Below, piece by piece: positions 24,106 to 31,447 of a stretch of 64,000 nucleotides of DNA. The notes beneath the pieces were generated by a model that searched no databases, was not told where the DNA came from, and saw only the letters and a program-made list of their open reading frames with translations. The position numbers and the translations under genes were made by a program. Positions within the stretch are counted from its first letter, which is position 1. Each line of letters begins with the position of its first letter. Source of the stretch: Pseudomonas sp. Irchel s3b2 (GTDB taxonomy: Bacteria > Pseudomonadota > Gammaproteobacteria > Pseudomonadales > Pseudomonadaceae); NCBI RefSeq assembly GCF_900187445.1, contig NZ_FYEB01000010.1:62001-126000 (forward strand). The letters are read 5' to 3'.

Positions 24106-24624
24106 TTAAAGACAACAGCTGGCGATTTTGCGAACCGTATAGTCTTCATTTCGACGAACCCAGTAGACTTTTTCGATTCTTTCTCGCCTAAAAACCTCTT
24201 TAATCTCTTTAAACGCATCGATGGCGCAACCGCGAGGGAAATTAAAATCGATAATCCAGGTCTTTCCTCCTTCGTTCCATTCAGAGGGGTGAAGCAAAAA
24301 ATTCGGATCGTTAATCAGTCGTTCTTCGCTATCATGCGCCAAATGAGCCCACGTCATATAGCCAATTGGTGTCGATTTTTTGTCAAAGAAAAACGCAATT
24401 TGTTTATGGTCGATTGCAGGACTAATCCAAAATTTCAATGTGGCAATTTGAAATAACGAATAGCGTCGACACATGGACATGATTGAACAAGCAAAACCAA
24501 GAAGCTGCGCTTTGTCCTTCACGCCGGAAGCTATACATTGAGTGGAAAATTCACAACTTTTTATCAAAAAATACACTCCTGATATCGTTATAGAAAGAAA
24601 ATTTAATATCCGGACACTTTTCAC
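24106..24624 (-). CDS. HlyC-like toxin-activating acyltransferase homologue
   Basis: A 172-residue protein starting at GTG 24624. From residue 42 it aligns without gaps to HlyC as I recall it: LG (42-43), then 25 residues, then PAI (69-71), followed by PIGYMTWAHLA and WIIDFNFPRG. HlyC-family enzymes transfer a fatty acyl group from acyl-ACP to a toxin lysine. The catalytic Asp is kept (Asp126, equivalent to HlyC Asp92), but the position of catalytic His23 is Tyr55. An extra ~40-residue N-terminus is present. It is co-directional with the peptide gene 75 bp downstream, so the peptide is its likely partner (inference). Confidence 0.72.
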   Translation of the reverse strand: MKSVRILNFLSITISGVYFLIKSCEFSTQCIASGVKDKAQLLGFACSIMSMCRRYSLFQIATLKFWISPAIDHKQIAFFFDKKSTPIGYMTWAHLAHDSEERLINDPNFLLHPSEWNEGGKTWIIDFNFPRGCAIDAFKEIKEVFRRERIEKVYWVRRNEDYTVRKIASCCL

Positions 24625-24702
24625 TCACACGCTTGTTAACCTTCCGTTCCATAGCCGATACCTAATGATTACAATCTAACGCTTTCACGCCTCTTGAAAA
24701 AA

Positions 24703-24718
24703 CCCTACACATGTAGGG
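24703..24718. repeat. Short palindrome near the right edge of the island
   Basis: CCCTACA 24703-24709 pairs with TGTAGGG 24712-24718. It lies about 80 bp upstream of the acyltransferase start and 40 bp from the second copy of the direct repeat. Confidence 0.5.
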
Positions 24719-24758
24719 GTACCGGATGGATTAAGCGCAAGGTTGCACGAGCGTTGGT

Positions 24759-24951
24759 GATTCAGTTTGTCGGTCATCATTACGAGGGACGCAAACCGGC
24801 GTTTGTCGATGACGTGACGGGATTGATTGTCGGGCCGTTGTTTGTGGTGGTTGAGTTGGCGTTTTTGCTCGGGATGCGGCATGAGCTGAAAGAGCAGATC
24901 GAGGCGCGGGTGGGTGGGGTGCGTTTGCGTCAGAAAAACGCAGCGACGTAA
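24759..24951 (+). pseudogene. Duplicated 3' fragment of the Mpo1-like gene (direct repeat copy 2)
   Basis: It encodes the last ~64 residues of the Mpo1-like protein (from IQFVGHHYEGRKPAFVDD) without the preceding part, fused to unrelated sequence. The offset from copy 1 is 1,830 bp throughout. It marks the right boundary of the AT-rich island and is not expected to be expressed as a functional protein. Confidence 0.9.
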
Positions 24952-24957
24952 GACGCC

Positions 24958-25031
24958 ATCGCGAGCAGGCTCGCTCCCACAGGGATTTGTGAACGACACA
25001 AATCACCGTAGGAGCGAGGCTTGCCCGCGAA
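24958..25031. repeat. REP palindrome pair
   Basis: A left arm CGAGCAGGCTCGCTCCCACAG and right arm GTAGGAGCGAGGCTTGCCCG flank a short spacer. It ends just before the cysA stop codon and likely serves at the end of the cys transcript. Confidence 0.8.
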
Positions 25032-25035
25032 GCTT

Positions 25036-26025
25036 TTAAAGGTTGGCGACTTTCTGCCAGACCTTGGGCTTGAAGAACAACGTCTCACCCTTCGCCAAGC
25101 CAACCAGGCTGTCGTGATCCTTCACCACTTCGGCTTCGATCAGCTCGCTCTGCCCTTCGACCTTCAGCGTCACCCGCGTGGTGGCACCCAACGGACGAAT
25201 ATCCCGCACTTCAGCCGCGTGGTGGTCTTCCAGTTCATGCCGCGACAGCGACACTTCGTGTGGACGGAACAGCACGTGCCGGTCTTCACCCAAATGCAGA
25301 CGGTTCGAATCGCCGAGGAAGTGATAAACGAAATCGCTGGCCGGGTTTTCGTAAACGTCGCCCGGTGAGCCGATCTGCTCGATCACACCCTTGTTCATCA
25401 CCACGATCCGGTCGGCGACTTCCATCGCTTCTTCCTGGTCGTGGGTCACGAACACCGAGGTCAGGTTGATGTCTTCGTGCAGCCGTGCGAGCCAGCGACG
25501 CAGTTCTTTACGGACCTTGGCGTCGAGGGCGCCGAAGGGCTCGTCGAGCAGCAAAACTTTCGGCTCCACCGCCAAGGCACGGGCCAGCGCGATGCGCTGA
25601 CGCTGGCCGCCGGAGAGTTGTTCCGGGTAGCGATCGGCCAACCAGTCCAACTGCACCATGTTCAGCAGTTCGTGGACTTTCACCGCGATCTGGCTTTCAT
25701 TCGGACGCTGGTTTTTCGGCTTCATACGCAGGCCGAAAGCAACGTTGTCGAACACCGTCATGTGGCGGAACAGAGCGTAATGCTGGAACACGAAACCGAC
25801 ATTGCGATCCCGCACGTCGTGGCCGGAAACGTCTTCGCCATGGAACACAATGCTGCCCTGATCCGGGGTTTCCAGGCCGGCGATGATTCGCAGCAACGTG
25901 GTCTTGCCGCAGCCGGACGGCCCCAGCAGCGCCACCAGCTCGCCGCTTTGAATGTCCAGGCTGATGTTGTCCAGCGCCTTGAACGCGTGGAAGTTCTTGC
26001 TGACGTTACGCACTTCGATCGACAT
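25036..26025 (-). CDS. cysA: Sulfate/thiosulfate ABC transporter ATP-binding protein CysA
   Basis: A 329-residue ATPase. Walker A is GPSGCGKTT (about 35-43), the signature LSGGQRQRIALARAL, and Walker B VLLLDEPFGALD. A C-terminal TOBE-like region (HVLFRPHEVSLSRHEL onward) is typical of CysA. It energises uptake of sulfate and thiosulfate through CysT-CysW. It is the last gene of the sbp-cysT-cysW-cysA set and starts 3 bp after the cysW stop. Confidence 0.95.
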   Translation of the reverse strand: MSIEVRNVSKNFHAFKALDNISLDIQSGELVALLGPSGCGKTTLLRIIAGLETPDQGSIVFHGEDVSGHDVRDRNVGFVFQHYALFRHMTVFDNVAFGLRMKPKNQRPNESQIAVKVHELLNMVQLDWLADRYPEQLSGGQRQRIALARALAVEPKVLLLDEPFGALDAKVRKELRRWLARLHEDINLTSVFVTHDQEEAMEVADRIVVMNKGVIEQIGSPGDVYENPASDFVYHFLGDSNRLHLGEDRHVLFRPHEVSLSRHELEDHHAAEVRDIRPLGATTRVTLKVEGQSELIEAEVVKDHDSLVGLAKGETLFFKPKVWQKVANL

Positions 26026-26028
26026 GAC

Positions 26029-26898
26029 TTATTCCTCCGCGGCGCTGGCGCGCAGGCGGTTAATACGGTTTTCGCTCCACTGCTTGAGCAGCAGGATGAA
26101 GAGCGCCAGGATCAGCAACAGGCTCGCCACGGCGAACGCGGCCACGTGGTTGTATTCGTTGTAGAGGATCTCGACGTGCAGCGGCAGGGTGTTGGTCACC
26201 CCGCGAATGTGCCCGGAAACCACCGACACCGCACCGAACTCACCCATGGCCCGGGCCGTACACAGCACCACGCCATAGATCAGGCCCCATTTGATATTGG
26301 GAACGGTGACGTGCCAGAACATCTGCCAGCCATTAGCGCCGAGCAGGCGCGCGGCCTCTTCTTCCTGAGTGCCTTGTTCCTGCATCAGCGGGATCAGCTC
26401 ACGGGCCACGAACGGCACGGTAACGAAAATCGTCGCCAGCACGATGCCCGGCAAGGCGAAGACGATCTGGATGTCGTGGTCCTGCAACCACGGGCCGAAC
26501 AACCCCTGGGCGCCGAACATCAACACGTAGACCAGGCCTGCGATCACCGGCGACACCGAGAACGGCAGGTCGATCAGGGTTACCAGCATGCTCTTGCCGC
26601 GGAACGAGTATTTACTCACGCACCACGCCGCGCTGACACCGAACACCAGGTTCAACGGTACCGAAATCAGCACGGCGATCACGGTGAGTTTCAACGCCGA
26701 CAAGGCGTCTGGCTCGAAGATCGCGGTGAAGAATGCACCCAGGCCCAGCTTCAGGCCCTGGGACACCACGATGAACAACGGCAATAACAAAAACAGCGCG
26801 AAGATCAGCCCGCCGAGGCCGATCAAGACTCGCCGCGACGTGGCACTGCCACGGCGGGCGGCGTTCGAGGAGGCAGCTGCAATAGACGATTGGGACAT
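26029..26898 (-). CDS. cysW: Sulfate ABC transporter permease CysW
   Basis: A 289-residue inner-membrane subunit with about six helices. The permease loop EEEAARLLGANGWQMFWHVT and the family segment RAMGEFGAVSVVSGHIRG identify CysW. It forms the channel with CysT. Spacing to cysT is 12 bp and to cysA 3 bp, so these are co-transcribed. Confidence 0.95.
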   Translation of the reverse strand: MSQSSIAAASSNAARRGSATSRRVLIGLGGLIFALFLLLPLFIVVSQGLKLGLGAFFTAIFEPDALSALKLTVIAVLISVPLNLVFGVSAAWCVSKYSFRGKSMLVTLIDLPFSVSPVIAGLVYVLMFGAQGLFGPWLQDHDIQIVFALPGIVLATIFVTVPFVARELIPLMQEQGTQEEEAARLLGANGWQMFWHVTVPNIKWGLIYGVVLCTARAMGEFGAVSVVSGHIRGVTNTLPLHVEILYNEYNHVAAFAVASLLLILALFILLLKQWSENRINRLRASAAEE

Positions 26899-26910
26899 TT
26901 TTGCGCCTCC

Positions 26911-27729
26911 TTATGGGGTTTCGATGCGCCGCTGCAGCAAGTTGATCAGCAGCAACAGGACAAAGGAAACCACCAGCATCAGTACACCAATGGAGGTGGC
27001 GCCGGTGTAATCGTACTGGTCGAGTTTGACCATGATCAGCAGCGGCAGAATTTCGGTTTTCATCGGCATGTTGCCGGCGATGAAAATCACCGAACCGTAC
27101 TCGCCGACCCCGCGGGCAAAGGCCAGAGCAAAACCGGTCAGCCAGGCTGGCAACAGCGCGGGCACCAGAATATGGCGAAAAACCTGTAACGGTTTCGCCC
27201 CTAGGCAAGCCGCCGCCTCCTCCACTTCACGCGGAATATCGGCCAATACCGGCTGTACCGTACGTACCACGAATGGAAGCGTCACAAAAGTCAGCGCCAG
27301 CGTGATGCCAAGGGGGGTGTAGGCGATCTTGAAACCCAGGTCCGCCGCGAACTGACCCACCAGACCAGTAGGGGTATACAGCGCGGTCAGCGCGATACCG
27401 GCCACCGCGGTGGGCAAAGCAAAGGGCAGGTCGATCATCGCGTCGATGACTTTGCGTCCCGGGAACGTGTAGCGCACCAGCACCCAGGCCAGCAGCGTGC
27501 CGATGATGCCGTTGATGATCGCAGCATAAAGCGCGGTGCCGAAGCTCAACTTCAGTGCCGCCAGCACCCGTGGCGCCGAGATGATGGCCCAGAACTGGTC
27601 CCAGGTAAGTTGAGCGGCATGCACGAACATCGCCGCCAGTGGAATGAGCACAATCAGGCTGAGGTACACCAAGGTGTAGCCCAGCGTCAGCCCGAAGCCG
27701 GGTATGACGGGGGAGATACGACGCGACAT
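26911..27729 (-). CDS. cysT: Sulfate ABC transporter permease CysT
   Basis: A 272-residue permease (CysT/CysU). Motifs are VEEAAACLGAKPLQVFRHIL in the EAA loop and FARGVGEYGSVIFIAGN. It pairs with CysW. The 146-bp gap to sbp contains a repeat with inverted ends that could lower read-through from sbp into the permeases, a common way to make more binding protein than channel (inference). Confidence 0.95.
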   Translation of the reverse strand: MSRRISPVIPGFGLTLGYTLVYLSLIVLIPLAAMFVHAAQLTWDQFWAIISAPRVLAALKLSFGTALYAAIINGIIGTLLAWVLVRYTFPGRKVIDAMIDLPFALPTAVAGIALTALYTPTGLVGQFAADLGFKIAYTPLGITLALTFVTLPFVVRTVQPVLADIPREVEEAAACLGAKPLQVFRHILVPALLPAWLTGFALAFARGVGEYGSVIFIAGNMPMKTEILPLLIMVKLDQYDYTGATSIGVLMLVVSFVLLLLINLLQRRIETP

Positions 27730-27783
27730 AAAAGTCCTTGGTTGAAAACGCGCTAAGCCCCGACGGTGAAATCGGAGCCTGTT

Positions 27784-27865
27784 GGCTAATGCCCGTCAGT
27801 TAAGATGCGAAACCTGTGGGATCGCCGCACCGCCGCTCCCACATGGATTGCACTTAACTGACCAG
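27784..27865. repeat. Mini-element with IS4-remnant-like ends between sbp and cysT
   Basis: One end (27784-27804, CTAATGCCCGTCAGTTAAG) resembles the terminal repeat of the IS4 remnant at 51596. The other end (about 27850-27862, CACTTAACTGACCAG) is its partial inverted partner. Between them are TGTGGGA...TCCCACA palindromes. No coding capacity. Confidence 0.5.
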
Positions 27866-27875
27866 TATTTTCAGA

Positions 27876-28889
27876 TTACTGCGCCTGATAAATCTGGTCG
27901 AACACGCCGCCGTCATTGAAGAATTTCGGTTGCGCGGTTTTCCAGCCGCCGAAGTCCTTGTCGATGGTCACCAGCTCCAGAGCCGGGAACTGCTTGGCGT
28001 ACTTGGCGGCTACATCCTTGTCCCGTGGACGATAGAAGTTTTTCGCCGCGATTTCCTGGCCGGCCGAGCTGTACAAGTGCTTGAGGTAGGCTTCGGCGAT
28101 TTCGGTGTTGCCCTTTTTCTCGGCGTTTTTGTCGACCACGGCCACCGGAGGTTCGGCAAGGATCGACAGCGAAGGCACGACGATGTCGAACTTGTCGGCA
28201 CCGCCTTCTTCTTTCAAGGCCAGGAAGGCTTCGTTTTCCCAGGCCAGCAGCACATCGCCCTGACCGTTGTTGACGAAGGTAATGGTCGAGCCGCGTGCAC
28301 CGGTGTCCAGCACAGGCACATGCTTGAACAGGGTCTGCACATACTCTTTGGCCTTGGCTTCGTTACCGCCATTGGCTTTCAGGCCATAGGCCCAGGCCGC
28401 GAGGAAGTTCCAGCGTGCGCCGCCGGAGGTTTTCGGGTTCGGGGTGATGACTTCCACGCCGTTTTTGGTCAGGTCGCCCCAATCCTTGATGCCTTTCGGG
28501 TTGCCTTTGCGCACCAGGAACACGATGGTCGAGGTGTAAGGCGTGCTCGCTTCCGGAAAACGCTTCTGCCAATCGACCGGCAGGCTCTTGCCGAGCTTGG
28601 CGATTTCATCAATGTCACCGGCCAGGGCCAGGGTCACCACGTCGGCCCGCAGACCATCGATCACTGCCCGGCCCTGCTTGCCCGAACCACCGTGGGACTG
28701 TTGGATTTTTACGCTGTCGCCAGCATGGTCTTTCTTCCAGAAATTGATGAACTCGGCGTTGTAGTCCTGATACAGCTCACGGGTCGGGTCATACGACACG
28801 TTGAGCAATTCGTAATCCTTGGCAACCGCGGAACCAGCAAAAAGGGCACTGGCCAGGGCGGCCAAAGCAAAATGGCGAATCGACGACAT
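27876..28889 (-). CDS. sbp: Periplasmic sulfate-binding protein
   Basis: A 337-residue binding protein. Its signal peptide is MSSIRHFALAALASALFAGS with cleavage after AVA, and the mature start KDYELLNVSYDPTRELYQDY is the family hallmark. Further segments are GGSGKQGRAVIDGLRADVVT and TSGGARWNFLAAW. ATG 28889 follows CAGGAGCTTTCACC. It delivers sulfate to CysTWA. Upstream lie a REP-like palindrome and oscA, a pairing known from other pseudomonads. Confidence 0.94.
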   Translation of the reverse strand: MSSIRHFALAALASALFAGSAVAKDYELLNVSYDPTRELYQDYNAEFINFWKKDHAGDSVKIQQSHGGSGKQGRAVIDGLRADVVTLALAGDIDEIAKLGKSLPVDWQKRFPEASTPYTSTIVFLVRKGNPKGIKDWGDLTKNGVEVITPNPKTSGGARWNFLAAWAYGLKANGGNEAKAKEYVQTLFKHVPVLDTGARGSTITFVNNGQGDVLLAWENEAFLALKEEGGADKFDIVVPSLSILAEPPVAVVDKNAEKKGNTEIAEAYLKHLYSSAGQEIAAKNFYRPRDKDVAAKYAKQFPALELVTIDKDFGGWKTAQPKFFNDGGVFDQIYQAQ

Positions 28890-28955
28890 GGTGAAAGCTC
28901 CTGGAATTCTTGGTGTGGTGGCTTTTTTTATGGTCTGGAACGGGTTGCCTGTTCG

Positions 28956-29020
28956 AAGATCGCAGCCTTCGAAAGCGCCTACATCAGCCTCCCGTAGGAG
29001 CTGCCGAAGGCTGCGATCTT
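28956..29020. repeat. REP-like palindrome between oscA and sbp
   Basis: AGATCGCAGCCTTCG... and its complement ...CGAAGGCTGCGATCTT face each other across about 25 bp, the same family as 3963-4057. It ends 12 bp before the oscA stop codon and may separate the oscA message from sbp. Confidence 0.8.
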
Positions 29021-29031
29021 TTGATCTTGCT

Positions 29032-29214
29032 TCAACTCGGCTTGTTGCCCGGCTGCTGCAAACGGAATTTCTCTTTGCGTTCGATCTGGACCACCTGGGC
29101 GTTGTGCACGGTGATTTCCACCGCGCCAAAGCGCAAATCGCGCAAGGCGCTCTGGATCTCACGCAAAATGGTGGCTTCGTCCTGCCCGTCAACACTACGT
29201 AGGGATGCGCTCAT
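29032..29214 (-). CDS. oscA: OscA / DUF2292 (YezD-like) small protein
   Basis: A 60-residue protein with the DUF2292 pattern ILREIQSALRDLRFGAVEIT followed by VHNAQVVQIERKEKFRLQ. The family is linked to sulfur starvation. In Pseudomonas, oscA lies upstream of sbp and was reported to help organosulfur use and growth under chromate stress. The same position is seen here. Biochemical function is not known. An AT-rich inverted repeat at 29296-29318 lies about 80 bp upstream. Confidence 0.88.
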   Translation of the reverse strand: MSASLRSVDGQDEATILREIQSALRDLRFGAVEITVHNAQVVQIERKEKFRLQQPGNKPS

Positions 29215-29295
29215 GGTGCTGCTCCTTTAATGAGATATGCCTGGCAGTGGCGAGCACTGCTTACGGCGTAGGGCAATAGTAGATAGGCGCTTATA

Positions 29296-29318
29296 TTCTT
29301 AAAAAGACTATTTAAGAA
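29296..29318. promoter_or_regulatory. Candidate operator upstream of oscA
   Basis: TTCTTAAA 29296-29303 and TTTAAGAA 29311-29318 form an 8-bp inverted repeat with a 7-bp spacer in AT-rich DNA. Position and context make a CysB-type sulfur-starvation site plausible, but CysB sites are degenerate and this is inference. Confidence 0.4.
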
Positions 29319-29339
29319 TGTTTATATAACCAGAAGACT

Positions 29340-29370
29340 GATCGTTCCCATGCTCTGCGTGGGAACGATC
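29340..29370. repeat. Short palindrome of the GATCGTTCCC family
   Basis: GATCGTTCCCATGC and GCGTGGGAACGATC pair around TCT with one mismatch. It lies between oscA and the end of the GGDEF/EAL gene. Confidence 0.8.
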
Positions 29371-29379
29371 ATCAAGCGC

Positions 29380-31311
29380 TCATCCAATCACTGGCGCCCG
29401 GGCCCAATCCAATGATGTCGCCGGCACTGGCCGCCCAAACCAGTACCCCTGCCCTAAATCGCAGTCGTGCTCGAGCAGGAAAGTCGCCTGCTCGACCTGC
29501 TCGATCCCCTCGGCATGCACTTGCATCCCCATGCTCCGCGCCAGCGCAATGATCACCCGCACAATCGCCACGTCGTCCTCATCACACGGCAAGCCTGCGA
29601 CAAATCCCTGATCGATCTTGAGCTTCTGCACCGGCAAACGCTTGAGCCGCAGCAACGACGAATACCCCGTACCGAAGTCATCGATGGCCAGCCGCACGCC
29701 CAACTCGCGCAAGCGATGCATCTGTTCCAGCGCCACTTCCGGGTCGTCCATCACCGCACTTTCGGTAACTTCCAGTTCCAGATACGCCGGATCCAGCCCT
29801 GTGTCGTGCAGCACCAGAGCCACCTGCTGATACAACTCGCGCCGGGCGAACAGGCGAGAAGAAACGTTCACCGCGACAAACGACAACACCACGCCCGCCG
29901 CTTGCCACTGGCACATCTGCTGGCAGGCCTGGCGCATGATCCAGGCATCGATCTCGGCAATCAGCCCGGTGCGTTCGGCAATGGGGATGAATTCAGCCGG
30001 CGACACCAGCCCACGTTGCGGATGCTCCCAGCGCACCAATGCCTCGACGCCGATCAGGCGACTGCTTTTGAGGTCATGCACGGGCTGGTAATAAACCCGC
30101 AATTCCTGCTGTTCCAGCGCTCGGCGCAATTCGAACGCGATCTCGACGCGTAGCTGGGCATGCGCGGTCAATTCTTCGGTGTAGAGGGCATAACCATCGC
30201 GGCCAGTATTCTTGGCCTTGAAAAGTGCCGAATCAGCGTTGCGCAACAATTGCTCGGCGCTCAAGGCATCGCTGGGGAACAGGCTGATGCCAACGCTGGC
30301 ATTGATGAACAACGGATGCCCGTCGATCTGGAATGGCTCTTTAAGGCCAGTGATGACCCGCTGAGCCAGTGCCGCGGCATGCCCCGGTTGCGGGCAATTT
30401 TCAGCCAATACCGCAAACTCGTCGCCACTGAGCCGCGCCAGCGTCATGCCCGGGCCGAACAAGGCGTTCAGGCGCTCAGCCACGGCCTTGAGCAGTTGAT
30501 CACCGACACTGTGGCCGAGGCTGTCGTTGATCAATTTGAAGTGATCCAGATCAATCATCAGCAACGCGCAACCACGTTTATGAACCTGCGCCGAGGCCAC
30601 TGCCTGCCCGACGCGGTCGGTAAGCAGCAGACGATTGGGCAGATCGGTCAGCGGATCGTGGTGGGCCAGGTGCGTCAGTTCATGCTCGGAGTTTTTGATC
30701 GCGCTGATGTCGGAAAACACCGCAACGTATTGGCTAAACTGCCCCTGATCGTCGTGAATGAGGCGGATCGTCTGCCATTGCGGGTAGATCTCGCCGCTTT
30801 TGCGACGGTTCCAGATTTCCCCGCTCCACTCGCCGAGGCTGTCGAGCGTGACGAACATCGCCTGGTAGAAATCCGGCGGGTGATGACCCGACTTGAACAT
30901 GTTCGGTCGCTGACCCAACACTTCCTCGCGCTGATAGCCGGTGATTTCCATGAACGCCCGGTTCACATGGACGATTAATCCTTTGCTATCAGTGACCAGC
31001 ACCCCTTCACGGGTGCAATCGAACACCGCTGCCGCCTGACGCAGGCGTTCCCGGTCTGCACTGCGCTCACGCAATTTGGCGCCGACGCCCAGGCAGCGAA
31101 ACAATCGTGCCCGTGCAATGAAGATCAGCCCCGCACTGAACGCCACCCAGGCATAACCGTTGATCAGTTGCCAGCGCAGCAGGTCGGCGGAGCTATCGAA
31201 GAATCTGTTCAATAAATAACCACTAAACTGGAGCCAGGCTACGGAAAGCACCAGGTAGAGCAGCGCTGCGCGCAAGGCATCGCGATATGTGGCTGACATT
31301 CGAGCGTCCAT
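29380..31311 (-). CDS. PAS-GGDEF-EAL c-di-GMP signalling protein
   Basis: A 643-residue protein with two N-terminal transmembrane helices (to about residue 70), a PAS domain (about 90-215, GVLVTDSKGLIVHVNRAFME), a GGDEF domain with SGDEF in the active loop, and a C-terminal EAL domain (GVEALVRW; DDFGTGYSSL; KIDQGFV). SGDEF suggests weak or absent cyclase activity, while the EAL metal-binding motifs look complete, so net phosphodiesterase activity is likely. The neighbourhood (sbp, oscA, this gene, desA) matches that of PA0285 (PipA) in P. aeruginosa as I recall it. A start at 31299 is also possible. Confidence 0.9.
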   Translation of the reverse strand: MDARMSATYRDALRAALLYLVLSVAWLQFSGYLLNRFFDSSADLLRWQLINGYAWVAFSAGLIFIARARLFRCLGVGAKLRERSADRERLRQAAAVFDCTREGVLVTDSKGLIVHVNRAFMEITGYQREEVLGQRPNMFKSGHHPPDFYQAMFVTLDSLGEWSGEIWNRRKSGEIYPQWQTIRLIHDDQGQFSQYVAVFSDISAIKNSEHELTHLAHHDPLTDLPNRLLLTDRVGQAVASAQVHKRGCALLMIDLDHFKLINDSLGHSVGDQLLKAVAERLNALFGPGMTLARLSGDEFAVLAENCPQPGHAAALAQRVITGLKEPFQIDGHPLFINASVGISLFPSDALSAEQLLRNADSALFKAKNTGRDGYALYTEELTAHAQLRVEIAFELRRALEQQELRVYYQPVHDLKSSRLIGVEALVRWEHPQRGLVSPAEFIPIAERTGLIAEIDAWIMRQACQQMCQWQAAGVVLSFVAVNVSSRLFARRELYQQVALVLHDTGLDPAYLELEVTESAVMDDPEVALEQMHRLRELGVRLAIDDFGTGYSSLLRLKRLPVQKLKIDQGFVAGLPCDEDDVAIVRVIIALARSMGMQVHAEGIEQVEQATFLLEHDCDLGQGYWFGRPVPATSLDWARAPVIG

Positions 31312-31447
31312 GTCCCTACAAAAAAGGCTGGAATTATAGATTGAAGAAACATCCAGCCACTCTTATCTGAAAGGGTGACTGGTTTTATCTGTGGGCTTAG
31401 TGATAATGCGATGGCTGTTTTTTTCTTTATCGAGGGTCCTATAGGCT

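Noticed and set aside
24694..24951. 85-codon plus-strand frame ending like the Mpo1-like protein
   Set aside because: Only its last ~64 codons are homologous. The start is in unrelated sequence, so it is treated as a duplicated gene fragment.
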